Assembly: GCF_030009775.1 (NCBI RefSeq)
Contig: NZ_JASCTH010000011.1
Coordinates: forward strand, 124,001 to 188,000
Direction: 5' to 3'
Length of the DNA: 64,000 bases
Origin: Actinoplanes sandaracinus
Lineage (GTDB): Bacteria > Actinomycetota > Actinomycetes > Mycobacteriales > Micromonosporaceae
Within the stretch, counting starts at the first letter, position 1, and each line of letters opens with the position of its first letter. Shown piece after piece: positions 20,209 to 26,932 of this stretch. The notes under the pieces are model-generated. The model ran no database searches, was not told the origin of the DNA, and worked only from the letters and a program-made list of their open reading frames with translations. The position numbers and the translations under genes were made by a program.

Positions 20209-20390
20209 GACGCCTCGGTCGCGACCGGCACGCTCCCCAGGACCGGTTCCGGCAGCAGCGCTTCGCAAGCCTTGACGGCCCCGTCAACGCCGACCAGAGC
20301 GGCCACACAGCACTCACGCAGCGGCACCCGGACCGGCCCACCCGCCCGCAGCAGCGCCGCCACCCCGCACACCGGGGTCACGGGGGTCAC
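20202..20390 (-). CDS. Small 62-residue ORF between tadB and tadC
   Basis: GTG at 20390 overlaps the tadB stop by 4 nt (GTGA), and the stop overlaps the tadC start by 7 nt, so the ORF exactly fills the only gap in a chain of coupled genes. Product 62 residues, four cysteines (one early, a CC pair, one near residue 42), Val/Ala-rich, no clear membrane helix. By eye about 85% of its third codon positions are G or C, as in its neighbours. Function unknown; it could also be an untranslated filler. Confidence 0.5.
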   Translation of the reverse strand: MTPVTPVCGVAALLRAGGPVRVPLRECCVAALVGVDGAVKACEALLPEPVLGSVPVATEASW

Positions 20391-21127
20391 CGGCCCACCC
20401 CCTCGGTGAGCCGCTGCGCCCATTTCAGCCCGGCGCACTGCAGGAGGAGCGCGGCGACCACACACGCCGCGCCCCACGGCGTGTGCAGCAGCATCGCCAG
20501 CGGATCGGCGCCGATCAGGTAGCCCAGCGCGATCCCGCCCAACGGCAGGCCGGCCAGCAGGATCGCCGTGGTCTGCGCCCCGGCCGCCTGGGCGACGGCC
20601 GTCCGGGCCGAGCGGTCGGCCGCACGCGCGTCCGATTCGATCCGGTCGAGGAGGTCGGCCGCCGGCGCACCGGTGCGCTCGGCGAGACCCCACACCGCCC
20701 CCGTCAGCCGCCCGAGCCGCCCGGACCCGGTGCTCTCGGCGCGGCCGGCGGCGACCGCTGCCGGGATCCCCGCCCGCAGCTCCGCGACCAGCGATGCCAA
20801 CTCGTCCAGGTACGCGGCCCGCCGCGCCTCGACCCGCTTGCGCCCGGCCCGCCGCCGCCACTCGTGGACGCCCAGGCCCGCGTAGACCGCGGCGACGGTT
20901 CCCGCGACCGGCCCGCCGGACAGCCCCGCCACCACGGCCGCCAGCCCGGAGACGGCCGGAACCAGCCGCCACCGCGGCTCGTCCAGGAACGCCCGGATCA
21001 CCGGCCGCACCGCCGGCAGGAGGGCAGTCCTCGGCCGCCGCCGGAAGAGCCGCTCCCGGGCCGCGTCCCCCGGTCTGACGGCCAGCACCGCACCGGCGAT
21101 CAGGAGTGTCACCAGCACCCAGCTCAC
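20387..21127 (-). CDS. tadB: Type II secretion F-family membrane protein TadB
   Basis: 246 residues: an N-terminal helix (VSWVLVTLLIAGAVLAV), a second membrane pair near 65-90, a T2SSF domain about 105-215 and a C-terminal helix. It is the partner of TadC in the inner-membrane platform. GTG at 21127 overlaps the tadA stop by 4 nt and has GGGAGG 7 nt upstream; upstream in-frame sequence is a shadow of tadA. Confidence 0.85.
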   Translation of the reverse strand: MSWVLVTLLIAGAVLAVRPGDAARERLFRRRPRTALLPAVRPVIRAFLDEPRWRLVPAVSGLAAVVAGLSGGPVAGTVAAVYAGLGVHEWRRRAGRKRVEARRAAYLDELASLVAELRAGIPAAVAAGRAESTGSGRLGRLTGAVWGLAERTGAPAADLLDRIESDARAADRSARTAVAQAAGAQTTAILLAGLPLGGIALGYLIGADPLAMLLHTPWGAACVVAALLLQCAGLKWAQRLTEGVGR

Positions 21128-22305
21128 GTGGGGCCTCCCTCGGACACCGGCGGGCACAGGACGGCGGGCACCGCCACCCCACGCTCCGTGAGCAGGCGGG
21201 CCAGCACGGCGGCGCCCGGGCCGAGGCCCCGATCGCGCCGCCACGCCGGGACGACCGTCGCCAGCCGCTGTTCCCCGGACGGGAGCAGGACGCTGACCGA
21301 TTCCAGGAGGCGGCCCTCGGTCGTACGCCTGACCTGGAGAACCACCTGCAACGCCGCGACCGCCTGTGCGTGCAGCGCGGCCCGCGGCAGCCCGCCCAGC
21401 AGCCCGAGCGCCTCCAGCCGGGCCGGTACGTCGGCGGGCGCGTTGGCGTGCAGCGTCCCCGCGCCGCCCTCGTGCCCGGTGTTGAGCGCACCCAACAGGT
21501 CGACGATCTCCGCCCCTCGGCACTCCCCGACCACCAGCCGGTCGGGCCGCATCCGCAGCGCCTGCCGGACCAGGTCGCTGAGCCCGACCGCGCCCGCTCC
21601 CTCCACGTTGGAGGTGCGCGCCTGGAGCCCCACCACGTGCGGGTGCACCGGCCGCAGTTCCGCGGCGTCCTCCACCAGCACGATCCGCTCGGTCGGCGGC
21701 ACCAGCCCGAGCAGGGTCGCGAGCAGCGTGGTCTTCCCGCTGCCGGTGCCACCGGTCACCAGGTAGGCGAGCCGTGCCGCCACCACCGCGGCCAGCACCG
21801 GCGCGGCCGCCGGGGCGACCGTCCCGTGTGCGACCAGGTCAGCGAGGGTGAACGGCCGCTGCCGGAAGGTACGCAGCGACAGATAGGGCCCGTCCGTCGC
21901 GACCGGCGGCAGCACCGCGTGCAGCCGGGTCCCGTCGGGGAGCCGCGCGTCGGCGTAGGGCTGACCGTCGTCGAGCCGCCGCCCGCAGGCCGCGACCAGC
22001 CGCTGAGCGAGCCGGCGTACCTCGCCGGCGTCCGAGAACCGGACCGCGGCACGTTCCAGCCCCGCTCCGCGGTCCACCCAGACCTGCAGATTGTTGACGA
22101 GCACGTCGGTGACGGACTGGTCGGCGAGCAGCGGGGCGAGCGGGCCCGCGCCGATCAGTTCGTCGCGCACCTGACCGGCGAGCCGCAGCACGGCCGTGTC
22201 CCCGAGGACCGCGTTGTCCTGCCGGACGGCGCTCACCACCGCGGCCGGCGTCGCTTCCATTCCGTCGTGGGCGAACCGTTTCCGCACCCGGTCGGCGACG
22301 GTCAT
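21124..22305 (-). CDS. tadA: Tad secretion ATPase TadA/CpaF
   Basis: 393 residues. Walker A GGTGSGKTT is near residue 186. The Asp box (VEDAAELRP), Walker B (VGECRGAEIVDLL) and His box (GHEGGAGTLHAN) follow in order, as in GspE/CpaF ATPases. It powers pilin assembly in the cytoplasm. The start overlaps the CpaE gene stop by 4 nt (ATGA). Confidence 0.92.
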   Translation of the reverse strand: MTVADRVRKRFAHDGMEATPAAVVSAVRQDNAVLGDTAVLRLAGQVRDELIGAGPLAPLLADQSVTDVLVNNLQVWVDRGAGLERAAVRFSDAGEVRRLAQRLVAACGRRLDDGQPYADARLPDGTRLHAVLPPVATDGPYLSLRTFRQRPFTLADLVAHGTVAPAAAPVLAAVVAARLAYLVTGGTGSGKTTLLATLLGLVPPTERIVLVEDAAELRPVHPHVVGLQARTSNVEGAGAVGLSDLVRQALRMRPDRLVVGECRGAEIVDLLGALNTGHEGGAGTLHANAPADVPARLEALGLLGGLPRAALHAQAVAALQVVLQVRRTTEGRLLESVSVLLPSGEQRLATVVPAWRRDRGLGPGAAVLARLLTERGVAVPAVLCPPVSEGGPT

Positions 22306-23384
22306 GCCACGGCCGCCTTGGTGCCCGCGCCCATCAGTTCGTCGACCAGCCGCCGGCAGAGGACCGCGAGCGCGCCCTTGCCGTCGGCGGTGGGCGCCGT
22401 CCCCCGCTCGATCGCCTGGCAGACCGCCGGCTCCGGACGCAGGGTCCCGGCCAGCGGCAGTCCCAGCGCCCGCGCGACCTCCCGCGCCTTGAGCCGGCCC
22501 GGCGCCGGGCCCCGCACCACCACCGCCACGTCGTCGCAGTGTGCGGCGACGGTCGCCGCCGTGCGGGCCGCCGAGGCGGTGGCCCGCAGTTCGGCCGGCA
22601 CCACGAGCAGAGTCCGGTCGGCCGCCTGAAGGGCCAGCACGGCGGCGTCGTCGAGTTGCCGCGGCAGGTCGGCGACGATCACGTCCCGTCCGCGGCGGGC
22701 CGCGTCCAAAGTGGCCGCCATCGCCTCGATCGGCACGCCCGGCAACTCGTCCCGATCGAAGGAGAGCAGCACCAGGTCACCGCGGTGCGGGAGGGCGCCC
22801 AGCAGGGCCGGCGGGTCCACCCGGCCGTCCGCCCCGGCGAGAGCCGGCCAGCGCAGCCCGCCGACCTGCTCCCAGCCGAGCACCAGATCGAGCCCACCGC
22901 CCAGCGGGTCGGCGTCGATCAGCAGGGTCCGGTACCCGGCGCGCACCGCGGTCGTGGCCAGCCCGGCGGCGAGGATGCTCGCTCCGGCGCCGCCGCGCCC
23001 GCCGATCACCGCGAGGGTCCGGCAGGCGGCCGGCGGGCCGGCCTGTTCCCCGGTGACGAACTGGTCGATCACCCATGGTTCGGCCTCGGGCAGGACGGCC
23101 ACGTTGCCGGCGCCGAGCAGTTCGGCGACGTTGAAGGCCGCATCGACGGCGCCGGCGTGCCCGACCAGGACCAGCCGGTCCCGCCGGGGCAGCCGGGCCC
23201 GCAGGCAGGCTGTGGCCTGGTCGGCGCCGACCAGCACGAGTGGGGCGCCGGACCAGCGGGCCCGGGCTCCGGCCGGGTCGGGTGACACGTCGGCCTCGGC
23301 TCCGCCCGCCGCGGCGAGGCGCAGCAGGTCGTCGAGCAGGCCGGGGTCGGCGGTCACGATCAGGGGGCGGCGCGGGGCGGGCAT
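22302..23384 (-). CDS. CpaE-like ParA/MinD-family protein of the Tad operon
   Basis: 360 residues: an N-terminal receiver-like part (about 1-120), then a ParA/MinD-like domain beginning VIGGRGGAGAS. The P-loop has Ala where ParA proteins have the catalytic Lys before S/T, so nucleotide hydrolysis is uncertain; I recall this variant in the family. Switch-like LLIDADPLGGGLD and VIVADLPRQ follow. The role is probably localisation of the Tad machine. ATG at 23384 has GGAGG 6 nt upstream. It is the first gene of the operon. Confidence 0.85.
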   Translation of the reverse strand: MPAPRRPLIVTADPGLLDDLLRLAAAGGAEADVSPDPAGARARWSGAPLVLVGADQATACLRARLPRRDRLVLVGHAGAVDAAFNVAELLGAGNVAVLPEAEPWVIDQFVTGEQAGPPAACRTLAVIGGRGGAGASILAAGLATTAVRAGYRTLLIDADPLGGGLDLVLGWEQVGGLRWPALAGADGRVDPPALLGALPHRGDLVLLSFDRDELPGVPIEAMAATLDAARRGRDVIVADLPRQLDDAAVLALQAADRTLLVVPAELRATASAARTAATVAAHCDDVAVVVRGPAPGRLKAREVARALGLPLAGTLRPEPAVCQAIERGTAPTADGKGALAVLCRRLVDELMGAGTKAAVA

Positions 23385-23469
23385 CGCTGGCCTCCAGCGG
23401 GGACGGCGGGTTGGGGCGCTCACCGTCGCCGGGCCGGGCCGGGCACGACAACCGCCGATACCGCCGGGC

Positions 23470-23478
23470 TGTGGACAA
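23470..23478 (-). promoter_or_regulatory. DnaA-box-like 9-mer (Streptomyces consensus) upstream of the Tad operon
   Basis: TGTGGACAA on the plus strand, which is TTGTCCACA on the minus strand, in the CpaE/STAS divergent region. Confidence 0.35.
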
Positions 23479-23552
23479 CCAGGAATGGTGGACGGCCCCC
23501 GCCCGGGGAGGTGATCTGCTAAGCCAGGAGGTGCGCCGGGCGCCGGGTTGGG

Positions 23553-23558
23553 TATCTT
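23553..23558 (+). promoter_or_regulatory. Candidate -10 (TATCTT) of the STAS gene
   Basis: TATCTT ends 9 nt before the ATG at 23567; no ribosome binding site is seen, so the mRNA may be leaderless. Confidence 0.38.
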
Positions 23559-23566
23559 TGGTCGCT

Positions 23567-23935
23567 ATGGAGAGCTCGATCCGCACGGCGCTCGCCGACG
23601 ACGGCACCGTCACCGTCACCGTGGTGGGTGAGATCGACTACTCGAACTCCAGCGAGGTGGCGCGCGGTATGGACGACGCCGTCACCGCCTGGTCGCCGCC
23701 GGCCGTCGCGGTCGACCTGCGCGATGCCACCTTCATCGACTCCACCGGCCTCGGCGCGCTGATCGAGGGTTACCGGGCCGCCACCGCGCGGGGCATCGAC
23801 TTCCGGGTGGTCAATCCGAGCGACACGTTCCGCCGGGTGCTGACCGTGACCGGTCTCTGCGGCCTCTTCGGCCTGATCGAGCCGGCCGGTCCCGCCCTGT
23901 TCGAGGGGGAGCCCAGCCAGGCCACCGGCGCCTGA
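23567..23935 (+). CDS. STAS-domain anti-sigma factor antagonist, second copy
   Basis: 122 residues. Motif DSTGLGALIEGY places the phosphorylatable Ser at S59. It is related to BldG/SpoIIAA but clearly different from the bldG product. No anti-sigma gene lies next to it, so its partner is elsewhere. I chose ATG 23567; an in-frame GTG at 23531 would add 12 residues unlike the family. Two stem-loops follow the stop. Confidence 0.85.
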   Translation: MESSIRTALADDGTVTVTVVGEIDYSNSSEVARGMDDAVTAWSPPAVAVDLRDATFIDSTGLGALIEGYRAATARGIDFRVVNPSDTFRRVLTVTGLCGLFGLIEPAGPALFEGEPSQATGA

Positions 23936-23946
23936 AAAGGGAACGA

Positions 23947-24007
23947 CCCCCGTCGGGGGAGACGGGGGCCGTCCTGGGATTCGGCTCCGGGGGGGTCGAG
24001 CCGAATC
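23947..24007 (+). terminator. Tandem terminator hairpins after the STAS gene
   Basis: Stem 1 is CCCCCGTC / GACGGGGG (23947-23954 with 23961-23968). Stem 2 is GATTCGGCTC / GAGCCGAATC (23978-23987 with 23998-24007). Both stems are perfect. Confidence 0.65.
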
Positions 24008-24258
24008 GCTCGGCAATCGCGGGGGGCGCGATCACCGAGGGCTTTTAGCTGAACCGATTTTCCGGTCTCAGATGTCACCAAGTGGAGCGGTGACAACACA
24101 GACCTCGTAGCAAACACAAGTTTGCCTCAGGATCAGGCCTCCCGTCGAGTACCGAATGTCGCATGCTCGTCACACTCCTGCCCGTCTGACCGGTTTCACC
24201 CTGCGTCACCATCGGGCACATCAGGTGAGCGGGACAACCGTGGCGTGCCGGGTGCGGC

Positions 24259-24264
24259 TACACT
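24259..24264 (+). promoter_or_regulatory. Candidate -10 (TACACT) of the HAD phosphatase gene
   Basis: TACACT ends 9 nt before GTG 24273, with no ribosome binding site in between. Confidence 0.42.
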
Positions 24265-24272
24265 TTCGGCCC

Positions 24273-25073
24273 GTGGGCCTGAGCGCCGCGTTTTTCGACC
24301 TCGACAAGACCGTCATCGCCAAGTCCAGTGCGCTGGCCTTCGGACGGCCGTTCTACCGGGATGGCCTGATCAGCCGGCGCGATGTGGTCAAGACCGCCTA
24401 TGCCCAGATGATGTTCCGGCTCGGCGGCGGCACCGACGAGCAATCGATGGCCCGCACCCGCGACTACATGGCCGCCCTCTGTAAGGGCTGGCGAGTGGAG
24501 CAGGTGCAGCAGATCGTGGCCGAGACCCTCAACGATCTCATCAACCCCTATGTCTACGCGGAGGCCGCGGCGCTGATCGCCGAGCACCAGGCGGCCGGCC
24601 GCGACGTGGTACTGGTCTCCGCCTCCGGCGACGAGATGGTCCGCCCGATCGGCGCGCTGCTCGGCATCACCGACATCATCGCCACCCGCATGGCGATCGT
24701 CGACGGCCGTTACAGCGGGGCGGTGGAGTTCTACTCCGCGGGCCCGGCCAAGGTCGTCGGGGTCCGCAAGCTGGCCGAGGAGCGCGGTTACGACCTCGCC
24801 GAGTGCTACGCCTACTCCGATTCCAGCAGTGACCTTCCGCTGCTCGAGTCGGTCGGTCACCCCAGCGTCGTCAACCCCGACCGGGCGTTGCGCCGGGTGG
24901 CGTTGCTCCGCTCCTGGCCGGTCCTCGAGTTCCGCCATCCCGTGCCTCTCGGCAGGCGCCTCCGCGACCGCCCGGCGGTGCCGGTCGCCGCGGCCCTCAG
25001 CGTCGGCGTGGGCGTCGCCATCGGCGTCGCCCTCTACGGACGTCACCGCCGCACCCGCGCCGCGGCCGCTTGA
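24273..25073 (+). CDS. HAD-superfamily subfamily IB phosphatase (SerB-like)
   Basis: 266 residues. HAD motif I is FFDLDKTV, motif II VLVSASG, the motif III lysine lies in AGPAKVVGVRKL, and motif IV is YSDSSSDLPLL. A C-terminal membrane helix (VAAALSVGVGVAIGVALY) and an RHRR end suggest anchoring at the inner face of the membrane. It is the usual companion of the Tad/helicase neighbourhood in actinobacteria; the substrate is unknown. GTG 24273 is chosen because homology begins there; the upstream open frame has no conservation. Confidence 0.85.
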   Translation: MGLSAAFFDLDKTVIAKSSALAFGRPFYRDGLISRRDVVKTAYAQMMFRLGGGTDEQSMARTRDYMAALCKGWRVEQVQQIVAETLNDLINPYVYAEAAALIAEHQAAGRDVVLVSASGDEMVRPIGALLGITDIIATRMAIVDGRYSGAVEFYSAGPAKVVGVRKLAEERGYDLAECYAYSDSSSDLPLLESVGHPSVVNPDRALRRVALLRSWPVLEFRHPVPLGRRLRDRPAVPVAAALSVGVGVAIGVALYGRHRRTRAAAA

Positions 25074-25480
25074 GACCTTTTCTTTCGTACGGCCGGCAAG
25101 AGCACCGTGAGCCACCACGCGGCGTGGGCGCCGCTCACGGCCGCTGAGCGCCTTTCGGGCGAGTCCGCTGGTCACCGGCATCGGTCTGAGTATTCCGCGT
25201 TCGGTCGCCATTTCCGGGGAAATCTGGCGATCATGCGCGGAGCGGCGTAGAAATGACTCGCGGGCCCGGAAATCTCGGGCACCGTGCACGGCCACCGGGA
25301 ACCCACGCGCGATCAGCCACGGCAGGCACGTTGCGACGGGACCTCCGCCTCGCCGAGCTAGTCTCCCCGAGGCCCTGGACCGTCGACAACGACTCAGGTG
25401 CACGCTTGTTAACCCGGTCCGGACGCGCAAAGCCGGCGCCCCCGCGAGGGACGCCGGCTCTTCAATGTCCACCGGCCGTC
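25074..25480. other. Intergenic region, 407 bp, convergent genes
   Basis: It lies between the convergent HAD and PH-domain genes. Only the terminator at 25431-25459 is clear. I see no tRNA, no repeat and no coding signal. Confidence 0.55.
25431..25459 (-). terminator. Terminator of the PH-domain gene
   Basis: An 8-bp stem AGCCGGCG / CGCCGGCT with a 13-nt loop, followed on the minus strand by TTT. It starts 21 nt after the stop at 25481. Confidence 0.65.
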
Positions 25481-25957
25481 CTACGTCTCGGCCGCGGCCC
25501 GGTGACGGTTGCGGATTTCGTGGTAGACGGCCCGGAACGCCTTCGGCCGTGCATGGAAGTCGACTCCCTGGGCCCACAGTTCGGTGTTCACCGTCGCGCC
25601 GTCGTGCCGCTCGATGAGCACGGTCATGTCGCGCTGCAGTTCCCATCGACCGAGCCGATGCGTGGCCTGGTGCAGGCGCACTCCGGCGATGTCGCGCCAT
25701 CGCATGCGGCGTGACCGCAGCAAACCCCGGATCAGCACGCCGTCGCTGCTGACGTAGACCCCGTGCTCGAGTATTCGCCACGCGCCGATCACCCAGACCG
25801 CGGCGAGCACGCCGGCCACGGTCCGGACGCCGTGCCCGATGAGGTCGAACTGACGGATCGTCGCCCAGGTGAGCAGCGCCAGTGCGGCCGCTTCCCAGGC
25901 GATCACGATCCAGCGGCCGGTGCCCGGGGAGTATGGACGGACCCAGTGCGAACCCAC
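25481..25957 (-). CDS. PH-domain membrane protein
   Basis: 158 residues. Two membrane helices (about 16-35 and 43-60) are followed by a bacterial PH-like beta domain: GVYVSSDGVLIRGLLRSRRMRW, then a strand-rich part ending in a basic helix. This layout is common for actinobacterial PH-domain proteins of unknown function. The start is GTG 25957. It ends a possible two-gene unit with the Fic-like gene (20 nt apart, same strand). Confidence 0.75.
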   Translation of the reverse strand: MGSHWVRPYSPGTGRWIVIAWEAAALALLTWATIRQFDLIGHGVRTVAGVLAAVWVIGAWRILEHGVYVSSDGVLIRGLLRSRRMRWRDIAGVRLHQATHRLGRWELQRDMTVLIERHDGATVNTELWAQGVDFHARPKAFRAVYHEIRNRHRAAAET

Positions 25958-25977
25958 GCGATGAAGTATGCCGCCGG

Positions 25978-26709
25978 TCAGGCCTCGGCGAGGACCCCAT
26001 CACCGATGACGGTGATTTCCTCGGCGCCGGCGGTGATCGCCGCCGCGTAGTGCCGCAGCCACGATCGCACTCCGTCCTGGGTGCCGGTGGCGTAGGCGCC
26101 GGCTGATCCGACGTACTCCGGCTCCCGGGTGAGGTGGCCCCGTTCGACGGCGACCAGCCCGCGGGGGTCGAAGCCGCGCCCGATCAGGGTGAGGCGCGCG
26201 GCGGCGCGGGCGACGACGCCGGCCGGCCCGGCGAAGGGCCGCAGGGTGAGGAGTTCGGCGTGGACGATGGCGGCGAGCAGCATCGGCGGGGTGGTCTCGT
26301 TCCCGGCGACCAGTCCGGCGAGGGCGTCGATCCGTTCCGCGCCGCTGGCGAGCCGGCCGAGGTCGTGGTCGTGGACGACGCCGCGGGCCGCGAGCACGTG
26401 CAGTTTCGCGAGGACCTGGCGGGGCGCGCGGGGCCAGAGGTCGACCAGGCCGCCGAGTGACTCGGCGACCCGGAGGGCGCCCTGGACGACCGGATCGGTG
26501 ACCGTGCCGCCGCGTACCTCCTCGAGGTCATAGGCGCTGCCTTCGAGGGCGGCGCTGGCGACGGCGGCGCGCAGGCTCGCTTCGGCGGCGACCTGGCCGC
26601 CGTGCCGGCGCAGGGCTCGGTGGCGGTGGGCGGCGTCGACGGACTCTCGGGCGCTCGCGAAGGCAGGTGCGACGTCGGCGAGGTCGAGCAACGGGGCTAG
26701 TGGATCCAC
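25978..26709 (-). CDS. Degenerate Fic-fold protein
   Basis: 243 residues, helical. The segment IVHAELLTLRPFAGPAGVVAR aligns with the Fic core (HAxFLxIHPFxxGNGRxxR), but the catalytic His is Arg and GNGR is lost, so AMP transfer is not expected. An inhibitory-helix-like motif SAALEG (S-xxx-E-G) near residue 45 is kept. Such proteins next to acs are often labelled oxidoreductase, which the sequence does not support. Start GTG 26709; TACCGT ends 7 nt upstream. Confidence 0.68.
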   Translation of the reverse strand: MDPLAPLLDLADVAPAFASARESVDAAHRHRALRRHGGQVAAEASLRAAVASAALEGSAYDLEEVRGGTVTDPVVQGALRVAESLGGLVDLWPRAPRQVLAKLHVLAARGVVHDHDLGRLASGAERIDALAGLVAGNETTPPMLLAAIVHAELLTLRPFAGPAGVVARAAARLTLIGRGFDPRGLVAVERGHLTREPEYVGSAGAYATGTQDGVRSWLRHYAAAITAGAEEITVIGDGVLAEA

Positions 26710-26727
26710 GTGAACACGGTAGTGAAC
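26710..26727 (-). promoter_or_regulatory. Promoter of the Fic-like gene: -10 flanked by direct repeats
   Basis: Minus strand reads GTTCAC-TACCGT-GTTCAC directly before the GTG start. The -10-like TACCGT is flanked by two identical hexamers, a possible operator over a leaderless promoter. Confidence 0.4.
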
Positions 26728-26932
26728 GCGGTGGCCGGCAAAACACGGGAAACACGGGGTGCACAAATGAGCGTGGAACTGGCAAGATTCGCGCAGTAGT
26801 GAGCACCAAATCGCCGGTCGGCGCGCGCACGGCACCATCGGGCGCGGGCTGCCTGGCAAACCTTCGCCGGAACCGCCGGCGCAACTAATGTGCAGACGAA
26901 GAGACCCCGGTCACGGCAGAGGAGCCGCCCTC

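Larger units (their letters stand above)
23936..24272. other. Intergenic region with two tandem stem-loops, no gene
   Basis: It contains the terminator hairpins at 23947-24007 and the promoter of the HAD gene at its right end. Nothing else is recognised. Confidence 0.6.
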
